A DNA stretch of 16,599 nucleotides from JAMCRM01 sp041685075 (GTDB lineage Bacteria; Acidobacteriota; Terriglobia; Bryobacterales; Bryobacteraceae). The stretch is from the NCBI GenBank assembly GCA_041685075.1, contig JAWLGN010000107.1, positions 1 through 16,599 on the forward strand, given 5' to 3'. How positions within the stretch are numbered: the stretch's first letter is position 1; each line of letters starts with the position of its first letter. The notes beneath the pieces were generated by a model, which was not told the origin of the DNA, searched no databases, and worked only from the letters and a program-made list of their open reading frames with translations. This document shows, piece after piece, positions 1 to 6,453 of the stretch. Made by a program: the position numbers and the translations under genes.

Positions 1-1
1 C

Positions 2-814
2 GCGGCGCTGGCCACCCTGAGGTCTCTCTCCGTGAACCCGGAGAATCACTACGTCAACCTGCACACGCGGGTCAACCCGGGCGGCGCGGTGCGCTCGCAA
101 CTCGCCCCGGCTAACACGGCGGCTCCGGTAACCCTGGCGGCCATCGCCGGCACCCTGGATGTGAACGTTGCCAGGTTTTCGCCCGGCAGCATTATCTCCA
201 TCTTCGGCACCAACCTGGCCAAGGTCACTACGGACCTGAGCGGCTGGCGCGGCAACACTTTGCCCGCACAGCTCAACGGCGTCACCGTGATGGTGGGAGG
301 GGAGCCCGCCCGGCTGCTCTACGTCTCGCCGAGCCAGATCAACGCGGTGCTGTCTTTCGATACCCCGCTGGGCGCGCAACTGCTGGTCGTAAATAACGGC
401 AATGCCTCCGCCGTGCCCATCAACGTGAGCATTGCCGAGACCGCCCCATCCCTGTTCTTCGGTCCCGATGGCGCCCTGGCGTTCAAGAATGACGACTTCT
501 CCATGATCGGACCAGCCAACCCGGCGCGCCCGGGAGAGGTCATTCTGCTCTATTCCACAGGCCTGGGCCAGGTCGCCCCGCCGCTGGCCAGCGGCGCGCT
601 GGCGCCCGTCGAGCCGCCCAGCCACACCAACCCGGCCAGAGTCACCATAGGGGGCATCGAGGCCGACGTGATCTCCTCCATCGCCGCCCCCGGCTTCGCG
701 GGTCTCTATGAGGCCGCCGTGGTGGTTCCGGACGGCGTGGCCTCGGGTAACGCCCCGGTTGTGCTTAGCGTGGGCGGGGCATCCTCGCCGCCGGTCAATC
801 TGGCGGTCCAATGA
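2..814 (+). CDS. Secreted CHRD-domain + TIGR03437 (Solibacter C-terminal domain) protein, 5' end outside window
   Basis: The reading frame is open from base 2, so the N-terminus (and any signal peptide) lies before the window. The first ~35 visible residues, including 'NHYVNLHTRVNPGGAVRSQL', look like the end of a CHRD domain (family consensus is roughly YVNvHT..nPgGaiRGQl). After a short Pro/Ala/Thr linker the remaining ~215 residues fit TIGR03437, a beta-rich C-terminal domain best known from Solibacter, with recognisable pieces such as 'FSPGSIISIFGTNLA', 'LLYVSPSQIN', 'PARPGEVILLYSTGLGQV' and a closing 'SSPPVNLAVQ'. CHRD proteins are usually exported and of unknown biochemical role. TIGR03437 is a surface or secreted-protein module, so an extracellular or outer-surface location is inferred. 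It ends in TGA with no downstream partner in the same operon. An odd feature is that its last codons are repeated just downstream (see repeat at 781-878). I am sure of the domain class and unsure of any function. Confidence 0.85.
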   Translation, partial: AALATLRSLSVNPENHYVNLHTRVNPGGAVRSQLAPANTAAPVTLAAIAGTLDVNVARFSPGSIISIFGTNLAKVTTDLSGWRGNTLPAQLNGVTVMVGGEPARLLYVSPSQINAVLSFDTPLGAQLLVVNNGNASAVPINVSIAETAPSLFFGPDGALAFKNDDFSMIGPANPARPGEVILLYSTGLGQVAPPLASGALAPVEPPSHTNPARVTIGGIEADVISSIAAPGFAGLYEAAVVVPDGVASGNAPVVLSVGGASSPPVNLAVQ

Positions 815-878
815 GCCGGCCGCGCCGGGGCGGCGGATCGCCGCCCCCGGCAACCTGGCGGTCGAATGAGCCGCCCGC
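781..878 (+). repeat. Imperfect direct duplication of the gene's 3' end and stop codon
   Basis: Bases 796-823 and 851-878 match at 25 of 28 positions (offset 55). The similarity reaches back, with small gaps, to 781 and 837. Copy 2 would read ..NLAVE-stop where the gene itself reads ..NLAVQ-stop. This looks like an old local duplication of the tail of the CHRD/TIGR03437 gene, or the scar of a shortened paralogue. The rest of 815-900 shows no gene. Confidence 0.65.
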
Positions 879-906
879 AACCCAAATTTCGCGTTAACCA
901 ATTGGA

Positions 907-936
907 TTGCGAGTGCATCAAAAACACTGATAGACT
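907..936 (+). promoter_or_regulatory. Candidate sigma-70-type promoter for the LolA-like gene
   Basis: TTGCGA at 907-912 and TAGACT at 931-936 are separated by 18 bases in an A/T-rich stretch that stands out from the GC-rich surroundings. Transcription would begin near 943, giving a ~29-base leader before the GTG at 972. Two mismatches in each box make this tentative. Confidence 0.4.
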
Positions 937-971
937 TTTGTCTTGACCCACACTTGCAACCGGGGTACCAG

Positions 972-1679
972 GTGAAGCTTTGTGTCTTCGCAGTGTTGGC
1001 TTTCAGTAGCACGTTTCTGTCCGCCGAGCCGGCTCCCAACCCGGAGGCGATCGTAGCCAACTACACGGCTGCGTCGCGCCAGCTCGGAAGCGCTTTGAAC
1101 GGCGCTTCCATGGAAGTCCACATCAGGGCTTCCCTGCCCCGGCTGAAGAAATCCGGCCGGCTGCACGCGCTGCGCCACATCTCCCGGCTGGGACGCATAA
1201 CCTACCAGGCGCTCAGCTTCGTGGGCGATAACACGGTCAAGCAGAACGTGATCGCCCGCTACCTGACCGCCGAAACGCAAGCCGCGGTCGGGCAGCCGCA
1301 GTCCATCTCGGTTACGCCCGACAACTACCGCTTCAAGTTCAAGCGGACGGCGGAATTGGACGGCCGCCCGATGCATGTCTTTCAGGTCTCGCCACGCAAG
1401 AAACGGGTGGGATTGTTCAAGGGAGAGGTATGGATTGATGCCCAAACCCACCTGCGTGTGTTCGAGGCCGGACGCCTGGTAAAGAACCCCTCTGTGTTCC
1501 TCAAGCGCGTGGAATTCGTCAGAATATACGAGATCCGGGACGGCGTTCCCGTCCCCGTACATATTCGCAGCATGGTGGATACGCGCCTGGTGGGACCCGC
1601 GGAATTAAGCATTGCCTTCTCGAATTTCTCGTTGGCCAACAACGCGAAGCGCGCCAGCCTGGAAACGGGGCAGCGTTGA
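972..1679 (+). CDS. Secreted LolA-like / outer-membrane lipoprotein-sorting-type protein
   Basis: The 235-residue product begins with a clear signal peptide (MKLCVFAVLAFSSTFLSAE), so I chose GTG at 972 over the TTG at 954, which would only add six residues before it. The mature part alternates beta-strand-like segments. The middle and end ('FQVSPRKK..GLFKGEVWIDAQTHLRV', 'IYEIRDGVPVPVHIRSMVDT') resemble the LolA/LolB-like half-barrel fold found in outer-membrane lipoprotein-sorting proteins and many uncharacterised acidobacterial periplasmic proteins. There is no lipobox Cys after the signal (the only early Cys is within the hydrophobic core), so a soluble periplasmic protein is expected. It lies 40 bases before hpnJ and may be cotranscribed with the hopanoid genes, but no intervening promoter or terminator settles this. 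The function (binding a lipid or lipoprotein) is inferred from fold likeness only. Confidence 0.65.
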   Translation: MKLCVFAVLAFSSTFLSAEPAPNPEAIVANYTAASRQLGSALNGASMEVHIRASLPRLKKSGRLHALRHISRLGRITYQALSFVGDNTVKQNVIARYLTAETQAAVGQPQSISVTPDNYRFKFKRTAELDGRPMHVFQVSPRKKRVGLFKGEVWIDAQTHLRVFEAGRLVKNPSVFLKRVEFVRIYEIRDGVPVPVHIRSMVDTRLVGPAELSIAFSNFSLANNAKRASLETGQR

Positions 1680-1719
1680 TCCCGCCCGTTCCGAGCGGCG
1701 CCACCCATAGCACAACGTC

Positions 1720-3174
1720 ATGAGAACACTGTTCCTGAACCCTCCGTCGTTTGAAGGCTTCGACGGGGGCGCCAGTTCCCGTTGGCCGGCATCGCGCGAA
1801 ATCGAATCCTACTGGTATCCGGTATGGTTGTGTTACCCGGCGGGTATGCTGCCGGACAGTAAGGTTGTGGACGCGCCGCCGCACAAGATTTCCATCGAGC
1901 GGACCGTGGCCATGGCCCGCGATTTCGAGCTGCTGGTGCTGTTCACCTCCACGCCCGGCTTCCACGTGGACGTGAAGATGGCGGAGATGATGCGGGATTC
2001 GAACCCGCGCCTGAAGGTCGCCTTCGTGGGGCCGCCCGTGGCCGTGGAGCCGGAAAAGACACTGGCGGCATCGAAGGCCATCGACTTCGTCGTCCGCCGC
2101 GAGTTCGACTACCAGATCCCCGCCTTCGCAAACGGCACCCCGCTCGAGGAGATCCCCGGGGTGAGCTACCGCAAGAACGGCGAAATCCGTCACAACCCGG
2201 ATGCGCCCGCCATCGAAAATCTGGATGCCCTGCCCTGGGTCACCAAGGTGTACCAGCGCGACCTCGACATCACGCGCTACAACGTCCCCTTTCTGAAGAA
2301 CCCCTTCATCGCGCTCTACACCTCGCGCGGCTGCCCCGCCATGTGCACCTTCTGCCTGTGGCCCCAGACGCACTCCGGCCACCGGTGGCGGCAGCGCTCG
2401 GCCGGCGACATCGCTCGCGAGGTGGCCTTCGCCAAGGAAGCCTTCCCCCAGGTGAAGGAGATCTTCTTCGACGACGATACCTTCAACTACCAGAGGGCCC
2501 GCACGCTGGAAGTCTGCCGCGCGCTCAAACCGCTGGGCGTCACCTGGTCGTGCACCTCGCGCGTCACCACCGATTACGAGACCCTCAAAGCCATGAAGGA
2601 AGCCGGGTGCCGGCTGCTGATCGTGGGTTACGAGTCCGGCGACCCCGCCATCCTGCGCAACATCAAGAAGGGCGCCACCATCGAAATGGCCGAGCGCTTT
2701 ACCGCCAACTGCAAGAAGCTCGGCATCGCCATTCACGGCGACTTCATCATCGGGCTGCCCGGCGAGACCCGCGAATCCATCCGCCGCACCATCGACTGGG
2801 CCAAGCGGCTGGATACCGAAACCATCCAGGTCTCCATCGCCCATCCCTATCCCGGCACCGAGTTCTACGATTGGGCGCAGAGCAGCGGCCTCATCACCCT
2901 CGATTCGATGACCGACGAGGTGGGCCACCAGCTTCCCAACATCGTCTACCCCGGGCTGGATCGCGCCGAGCTGGTCGACTGGGTGGAGCGCTTCTACGGG
3001 GAGTACTTCTTTCGCCCGCGCGTGGTGTGGCGGATCGTCCGGAAAGCCGTCTTCGACGGAGACGAGCGGCGCCGCCTGGCCAAAGAAGCGCGCGAGTACC
3101 TGGCGCTTCGCCGCAAGCGCAAGAAGTTCGTTGCCGGGGAGCGCGCCGCCGCCACGGCGCCGTCGGGGGATTGA
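1720..3174 (+). CDS. hpnJ: Hopanoid biosynthesis radical SAM protein HpnJ
   Basis: The protein has 484 residues, normal for the family. The N-terminus 'TLFLNPPSFEGFDGGASSRW' is the HpnJ signature, followed by a cobalamin-binding-like region (about 1-140) and a radical SAM core. C205-x3-C209-x2-C212 ('CPAMCTFC') binds the 4Fe-4S cluster. 'FFDDDTFNY', 'GYESGDPAIL' and 'GDFIIGLPGETRESIRRT' are typical later strands of the barrel. In Burkholderia cenocepacia HpnJ is needed to convert bacteriohopanetetrol glucosamine to the cyclitol ether, a radical ring contraction of the sugar. That role is transferred here by homology. It leads a block hpnJ-SMR-SMR-hpnI with a 5-base gap to the next gene, and no strong Shine-Dalgarno sequence is seen before its ATG. 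The usual deacetylase partner HpnK is not adjacent. Confidence 0.9.
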   Translation: MRTLFLNPPSFEGFDGGASSRWPASREIESYWYPVWLCYPAGMLPDSKVVDAPPHKISIERTVAMARDFELLVLFTSTPGFHVDVKMAEMMRDSNPRLKVAFVGPPVAVEPEKTLAASKAIDFVVRREFDYQIPAFANGTPLEEIPGVSYRKNGEIRHNPDAPAIENLDALPWVTKVYQRDLDITRYNVPFLKNPFIALYTSRGCPAMCTFCLWPQTHSGHRWRQRSAGDIAREVAFAKEAFPQVKEIFFDDDTFNYQRARTLEVCRALKPLGVTWSCTSRVTTDYETLKAMKEAGCRLLIVGYESGDPAILRNIKKGATIEMAERFTANCKKLGIAIHGDFIIGLPGETRESIRRTIDWAKRLDTETIQVSIAHPYPGTEFYDWAQSSGLITLDSMTDEVGHQLPNIVYPGLDRAELVDWVERFYGEYFFRPRVVWRIVRKAVFDGDERRRLAKEAREYLALRRKRKKFVAGERAAATAPSGD

Positions 3175-3179
3175 GCGGC

Positions 3180-3590
3180 GTGGCTGGCGAACGCGCACTG
3201 CTGTTGAAGACCCGCATCTTCACCGCCATCGTGGTGATCTCGAACGTACTGGGCAACTTCGCCCTCACCCTGGGGCTGCGCAAGGTGGGCCGGCTGGTTT
3301 CGGTATCGCCCTTTGCCTATATCCAGGCGCTGTTCGAGCCGATGGTGGCGGTGGGGGTGGCGCTGCTGATCGTCTGGCTGCTTTCCCACATGACGCTGCT
3401 GAGTTGGGCGGACCTCAGCTACGTGCTGCCGGTGACCTCGATCGGCTACGTGCTCGCCGCGCTGGCCGGCTGGTTCTTCCTCGGTGAGCAGATCCACCTG
3501 GCCCGCTGGGCGGGCATCGCCTTCATCACCGCCGGAGTAGCGCTGGTGGGCCGCACCTCTGTGAATACGCGCCGGAGGGAGCGGTCTTGA
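3180..3590 (+). CDS. Small four-helix SMR/EamA-type transporter subunit (first of tandem pair)
   Basis: This 136-residue membrane protein begins at GTG 3180, five bases after hpnJ, with a GGGGGA Shine-Dalgarno at 3165-3170. The frame stays open far upstream inside hpnJ, but that part overlaps hpnJ and is not membrane-like. Four hydrophobic helices are visible at about 14-33, 48-70, 79-101 and 107-124, ending in a basic tail. The closing 'FFLGEQIHLARWAGIAFITAGVAL' is typical of EamA/small multidrug resistance halves. Half-size proteins of this type work as dimers, for example ArnE/ArnF, which flips a lipid-linked sugar. TM1 carries Asn26 where EmrE has its essential Glu14, so classical drug/proton antiport by this subunit alone is unlikely. 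From its position between hpnJ and hpnI I infer a role in moving a hopanoid glycolipid. Confidence 0.8.
   Translation: MAGERALLLKTRIFTAIVVISNVLGNFALTLGLRKVGRLVSVSPFAYIQALFEPMVAVGVALLIVWLLSHMTLLSWADLSYVLPVTSIGYVLAALAGWFFLGEQIHLARWAGIAFITAGVALVGRTSVNTRRRERS
3574..3580 (+). promoter_or_regulatory. Shine-Dalgarno GGAGGGA fixing the start of the second SMR gene
   Basis: GGAGGGA lies nine bases before ATG 3590, inside the end of the first SMR gene. This favours ATG 3590 over the TTG three bases earlier and shows coupled translation through the one-base TGA/ATG overlap. Confidence 0.7.
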
Positions 3591-3955
3591 TGCTCACCTG
3601 GGCGCTGGTGGGCGTAGTGGTCACCTCGACGGCCGCGGGCGAAGTGCTCCAGGCCCTGGGGATGCGGCATCACGGCGAGGTGCGGGATTTCCGCCCCGGT
3701 TCCCTGCGCCGCATGCTGGCGATGCTGGCGCGCAACAGCTACATCCTGGCTTCGGTGGTCGCCATGGCGGTTTCGTTCTTCGCCTTCATGGCGCTGCTTT
3801 CGATCTCGGAGTTGAGCTTCGCGGTGCCGGCGACGGCGGTAGCGTACGTGCTCGAGACCGCGCTGGCGCGATTCCTGCTCAAAGAGCGAATCTGCTGGGG
3901 CCGCTGGATCGGCGCCTCTCTTGTAGCGCTGGGCGTGGCGCTGCTGGCGCTGTGA
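3590..3955 (+). CDS. Small four-helix SMR/EamA-type transporter subunit (second of tandem pair)
   Basis: A 121-residue protein overlaps the preceding stop by one base. Helices are visible at about 3-24, 49-70, 75-95 and 100-120. TM1 'STAAGEVLQALGMRHHGEV' carries Glu18 at the place of EmrE Glu14 (compare AEVIGTTLMK in EmrE), unlike its partner, which has Asn there. A cytoplasmic-looking basic loop (residues 32-46) separates TM1 and TM2. The final 'LLKERICWGRWIGASLVALGVALLAL' matches the EamA/SMR end. The two genes are adjacent, different in sequence and of the same topology size, so a heterodimer is the simplest reading, as for ArnE/ArnF. The substrate is unknown; the hopanoid operon suggests a lipid-linked sugar. 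The next gene overlaps by four bases. Confidence 0.8.
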   Translation: MLTWALVGVVVTSTAAGEVLQALGMRHHGEVRDFRPGSLRRMLAMLARNSYILASVVAMAVSFFAFMALLSISELSFAVPATAVAYVLETALARFLLKERICWGRWIGASLVALGVALLAL

Positions 3956-5058
3956 TCTGGCTCGCTATCTTCCTGGCCGCCGCGGGGGCCGTCTACTACC
4001 TGTTGGTGCTCCTCGCCGCCCTGACGTGGCGCCGCCGGGTGCCGCCCGCAGTTGAACTGCCGAAAATCTCCATCCTCAAGCCGGTCCATGGCCGGGAGCC
4101 GCGCTTCTATGAGGCCCTCCGCTCCCACGCGGAGCAGGACTACCCGGAGTTCGAACTGCTCTTCGCCGTGCACGACGCCGCCGACCCGGCGCTCGAGGAC
4201 ATCCGCCGCCTGGCGCGCGAGTATCCCCATCTCTCGATCCGCACCCTGGTTTCCGGGCGCCAGGCGCCAAACGCCAAGGTAGCGCTGCTGGCGGACCTGG
4301 CCGCCGCCGCGCGCCATCCCGTGCTGGTGATCAACGACAGCGACATCCGGGTGCCCCAGGGCTATCTGCGCACGCTCGCGGCCTGCCTCGCCCAGCCGCG
4401 CACGGGCGTGGTGACGTGCTTCTATCGCGCCGCCTCGGCTTCGGTTGCGGCGCGTTGGGAAGCCATCGGAATCGCCACCGAATTCATTCCGGGCGTCATG
4501 ATGGCCCGGCTGCTGGGACTGGCGCAGTTCGCCCTGGGCGCCACTATGGCGCTCAGGGCTGAGGTGCTCGAAAAAATCGGCGGCTTCGAGTCGCTCCAGC
4601 ACTACCTGGCCGACGATTACCAACTGGGCCGCCACGTGGCGCTGGCCGGCCACGGGGTTTCCTTCGCCCCCATGGTGGTCGAGACGGACCTGGGGGCCGA
4701 GACCTGGAGCAGCGTCTGGCGCCACCAGTTGCGCTGGTCCCGCACCATCCGGGTCTCCAGCCCCCGAGGGTATATGGGCTATGCCCTGACCCACGCCACC
4801 GCCTGGAGCCTGCTGGCGGCGGCCGCGGGCGCCTGGGAAGTGGGGGCCGCCGTGCTTGCGCTGCGCATCGCGGCGGGAGTGGCGGCCGGCGCCGGCGTGC
4901 TCGGTGACCGCGCGGTCCTATGGCAGTGGCCCCTCATCCCGCTGCGCGACCTCTGCGGCTTCGCCGTCTGGCTGGCCGGCCTCACAGGCGATACCGTCGA
5001 GTGGCGCGGCCGGCGCCTGCGCGTCAGCCGCGACGGCAAGGTCCACCCCTGCCAGTAG
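3952..5058 (+). CDS. hpnI: Hopanoid biosynthesis glycosyltransferase HpnI
   Basis: The 368-residue protein has an N-terminal membrane helix (2-25), then a GT2/GT21 ceramide-glucosyltransferase-like catalytic domain opening with 'ISILKPVHGREP'. The D, DxD-like, D, (Q/R)xxRW signature of this class is complete: D75, D129-S-D131, D221-D222 and Q259-L-R-W262. Further hydrophobic segments occur at about 278-315 and 330-345. HpnI family members transfer N-acetylglucosamine to bacteriohopanetetrol, giving the substrate for HpnK deacetylation and then HpnJ. This function is known from Burkholderia and inferred here. It starts at GTG 3952 in a GTGA overlap with the second SMR gene, so it is the last gene of the hopanoid block. 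The next gene has its own -10 box. Confidence 0.9.
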   Translation: MIWLAIFLAAAGAVYYLLVLLAALTWRRRVPPAVELPKISILKPVHGREPRFYEALRSHAEQDYPEFELLFAVHDAADPALEDIRRLAREYPHLSIRTLVSGRQAPNAKVALLADLAAAARHPVLVINDSDIRVPQGYLRTLAACLAQPRTGVVTCFYRAASASVAARWEAIGIATEFIPGVMMARLLGLAQFALGATMALRAEVLEKIGGFESLQHYLADDYQLGRHVALAGHGVSFAPMVVETDLGAETWSSVWRHQLRWSRTIRVSSPRGYMGYALTHATAWSLLAAAAGAWEVGAAVLALRIAAGVAAGAGVLGDRAVLWQWPLIPLRDLCGFAVWLAGLTGDTVEWRGRRLRVSRDGKVHPCQ

Positions 5059-5111
5059 CGCGTTTTCAACAGGACGTCGAAATATGCCACCTTTGCAGCC
5101 TGAATTCCGGT

Positions 5112-5117
5112 TATACT
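5112..5117 (+). promoter_or_regulatory. -10 element TATACT before the cytochrome gene
   Basis: TATACT differs from consensus by one base and sits 11 bases before ATG 5129, so transcription would start only about five bases before the start codon. No -35 hexamer at normal spacing is evident; TTGCAG at 5093-5098 is too close (13 bases). A nearly leaderless transcript is possible. Confidence 0.45.
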
Positions 5118-5128
5118 ATGGAACATCC

Positions 5129-5476
5129 ATGCGTAACTATCTCATCGCGATCTTTGTTCTGTGCGTGGCGGTGGGTGCCGGGCTTCTGGCCCAGGAAAAG
5201 AAGGCCCCACCGAAGATGGTCTTCACAGCGAAGACCGGCGACGTCACCTTTGACCATGAAGCGCATGCCAAACGCGTGAAGGACGACTGCACCGTCTGCC
5301 ACGATAAGCTGTGGCCTCAGGCCAAGGGAAACCTCAACTACAAGGCGGCGATGCACAAGACCGCCGAAGCGAAGAAGACCTCCTGCGGTGCCTGCCACCA
5401 TGCCGGAGGGGCTGCCTTCGAGTCCAAGGGTAACTGCACCAAGTGCCATGTGAGGGGCGCCGCCAAGAAGGGCTGA
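5129..5476 (+). CDS. Periplasmic triheme c-type (c7-like) cytochrome
   Basis: The 115-residue precursor starts at ATG 5129 with a signal peptide of about 21 residues (RNYLIAIFVLCVAVGAGLLA, then QEKK). Three CxxCH heme sites follow: C54-TVCH58, C86-GACH90 and C103-TKCH107. Candidate distal ligands are the His residues of 'FDHEAH' (43, 46), H76 and H91, consistent with bis-His hemes of the cytochrome c7/c3 class (triheme 'nanowire' type domain). The mature protein is rich in Lys. It would carry electrons in the periplasm; partners are unknown, since no reductase or oxidase gene lies nearby. The longer upstream extension of this frame lies inside hpnI and is not real. The family is often found in Acidobacteria and Deltaproteobacteria. 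Confidence 0.88.
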   Translation: MRNYLIAIFVLCVAVGAGLLAQEKKAPPKMVFTAKTGDVTFDHEAHAKRVKDDCTVCHDKLWPQAKGNLNYKAAMHKTAEAKKTSCGACHHAGGAAFESKGNCTKCHVRGAAKKG

Positions 5477-5536
5477 GTTGCCGGCCCGGCGTGCATTCCT
5501 CGACAGAGCGTGGCGCTCTTCCCCCCGGTTCGTGAG

Positions 5537-5621
5537 GCGGCGGTCCGGTAATCCCCCGCCGCACGTGGGGAGTTCCGTGCGTTGGTATGCCGAATTTACG
5601 GTGTTACAGCTCCGGAACTCC
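5537..5621. other. Structured intergenic segment with two inverted repeats
   Basis: In the gene-free stretch between the cytochrome and adk, GCGGCGG (5537-5543) pairs perfectly with CCGCCGC (5556-5562), and GGAGTTCCG (5569-5577) pairs with CGGAACTCC (5613-5621). A smaller AGAGCG/CGCTCT hairpin sits at 5505-5519, followed only by TTCCCCCC. None has a real T tract, so intrinsic termination is unlikely. They may be 3'-end structures of the cytochrome mRNA or an operator region upstream of the adk promoter. Confidence 0.4.
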
Positions 5622-5639
5622 TTCTTTGAAGCGGATTTT

Positions 5640-5648
5640 TGTTAAAAT
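5640..5648 (+). promoter_or_regulatory. Extended -10 promoter for adk
   Basis: TG at 5640-5641, one base, then TAAAAT at 5643-5648 form an extended -10 element preceded by a T-run, in the only A/T-rich part of this gap. No convincing -35 is seen at 16-18 bases, which an extended -10 can tolerate. The leader would be about 85 bases and includes a 7-bp inverted repeat (CGCGGCT 5690-5696 / AGCCGCG 5718-5724) just before the ribosome binding site. Confidence 0.5.
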
Positions 5649-5738
5649 AGAAGTTCACACCATTACGCTCGCCGCCTACTCCACACGTCCGCGGCTGGTA
5701 CGCTTCTGATTGTGGAAAGCCGCGAGCCGGAGGAAACC

Positions 5739-6401
5739 GTGATCATACTTCTCTTTGGCCCCCCGGGATGCGGGAAAGGTACCCAGGCCGCCTTCATCAG
5801 TCAACGTTTCGGTATTCCTGCTATCTCCACCGGTGAGGTACTGCGCGGCGAAGTGAAAGCCGGCACCGAACTCGGCCGCGCTGCCAGCGCCATTATGGAA
5901 GCCGGGGGGTTGGTAGGGGACGACCTGATCAACCCCATGGTGGCCAATCGTATCGCCCAGCCCGATTGCGCCCAGGGCTTTCTGCTGGACGGCTACCCGC
6001 GGACGCTGCGGCAGGCCGAGTACCTGACCCTGCTGCTGGCGCAGCGTGGCCTGGGGCGCCCCCTGGCCATCCACATCGACGTGCCCGCCGATGCCATCGT
6101 CTCCCGCATCACGGCGCGCCGCTCCTGCCCGGCCTGCGGGAAGATCTACAACGTGATCTCCCAGCCCCCCAAGGTGGAGGGCGTCTGCGACGTGGACGGC
6201 GCCGCCCTCATCACCCGCGCCGACGACAACGAAGCGACCGTCCGGGAGCGTCTCAAGGCCTACGAGGAGAACACCGGCCCGGTAGTGGCCTACTACGAGC
6301 AACTGGGATCCCATCGGCTGGACGGCAACCGCCCGCCGGCTGAGATCCAGGCCGATCTCGAGCGCCTCCTGCGCCCTTCCTTCTCCGCCACTGCGGGTTG
6401 A
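5739..6401 (+). CDS. adk: Adenylate kinase (zinc-type lid)
   Basis: The enzyme interconverts ATP + AMP and 2 ADP in the cytoplasm. With GTG 5739 as start the product is 220 residues (family 214-220) and begins MIILLFGPPGCGKGTQ, with a GGAGG at 5729-5733 five bases before it. GTG 5712 is also in frame but has no ribosome site and adds a charged tail unlike the family. The P-loop is G7-T15. The AMP-binding region includes 'STGEVLRGEV', and D84-G-Y-P-R88 is canonical. The long lid (about 121-160) has C130-x2-C133 and C150-x2-D153, the zinc-binding arrangement with Asp as fourth ligand. 'RADDNEATVRERLKAYEENT' closes the active site. In many bacteria adk sits among ribosomal protein genes beside secY, whereas here it stands apart, before a phosphodiesterase and a diguanylate cyclase. 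Confidence 0.93.
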   Translation: MIILLFGPPGCGKGTQAAFISQRFGIPAISTGEVLRGEVKAGTELGRAASAIMEAGGLVGDDLINPMVANRIAQPDCAQGFLLDGYPRTLRQAEYLTLLLAQRGLGRPLAIHIDVPADAIVSRITARRSCPACGKIYNVISQPPKVEGVCDVDGAALITRADDNEATVRERLKAYEENTGPVVAYYEQLGSHRLDGNRPPAEIQADLERLLRPSFSATAG

Positions 6402-6402
6402 G

Positions 6403-6437
6403 GCACACCGGCGCGCGGAACGGTGCGCCGGCTGTGC
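6403..6437 (+). terminator. Strong hairpin between adk and the phosphodiesterase gene
   Basis: GCACA-CCGGCGC (6403-6414) pairs with GCGCCGG-(C bulge)-TGTGC (6425-6437), making a 12-bp stem with a 10-base loop right after the adk stop. TAACGTTG follows rather than a T tract, so it could be an attenuating or mRNA-stabilising hairpin rather than a full terminator. Confidence 0.45.
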
Positions 6438-6453
6438 TAACGTTGACAAAGCA

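Noticed and set aside
954..971. TTG start of the LolA-like gene
   Set aside because: It adds QPGYQ before a ready-made signal peptide; GTG 972 gives the normal positively charged start.
2343..3179. Long upstream extension of the first SMR protein
   Set aside because: It overlaps hpnJ in another frame and is Arg/His/Pro-rich rather than membrane-like. GTG 3180 with a Shine-Dalgarno is the better start.
1519..3198. 559-codon open frame on the minus strand
   Set aside because: It lies opposite hpnJ, has no recognisable domain, and its low-complexity Gly/Asp/Val-rich composition is what the complement of high-G+C codons gives.
5712..5738. GTG 5712 as the adk start
   Set aside because: It has no ribosome binding site and lies in the loop of a small inverted repeat, while GTG 5739 has GGAGG at good spacing and the family N-terminus.
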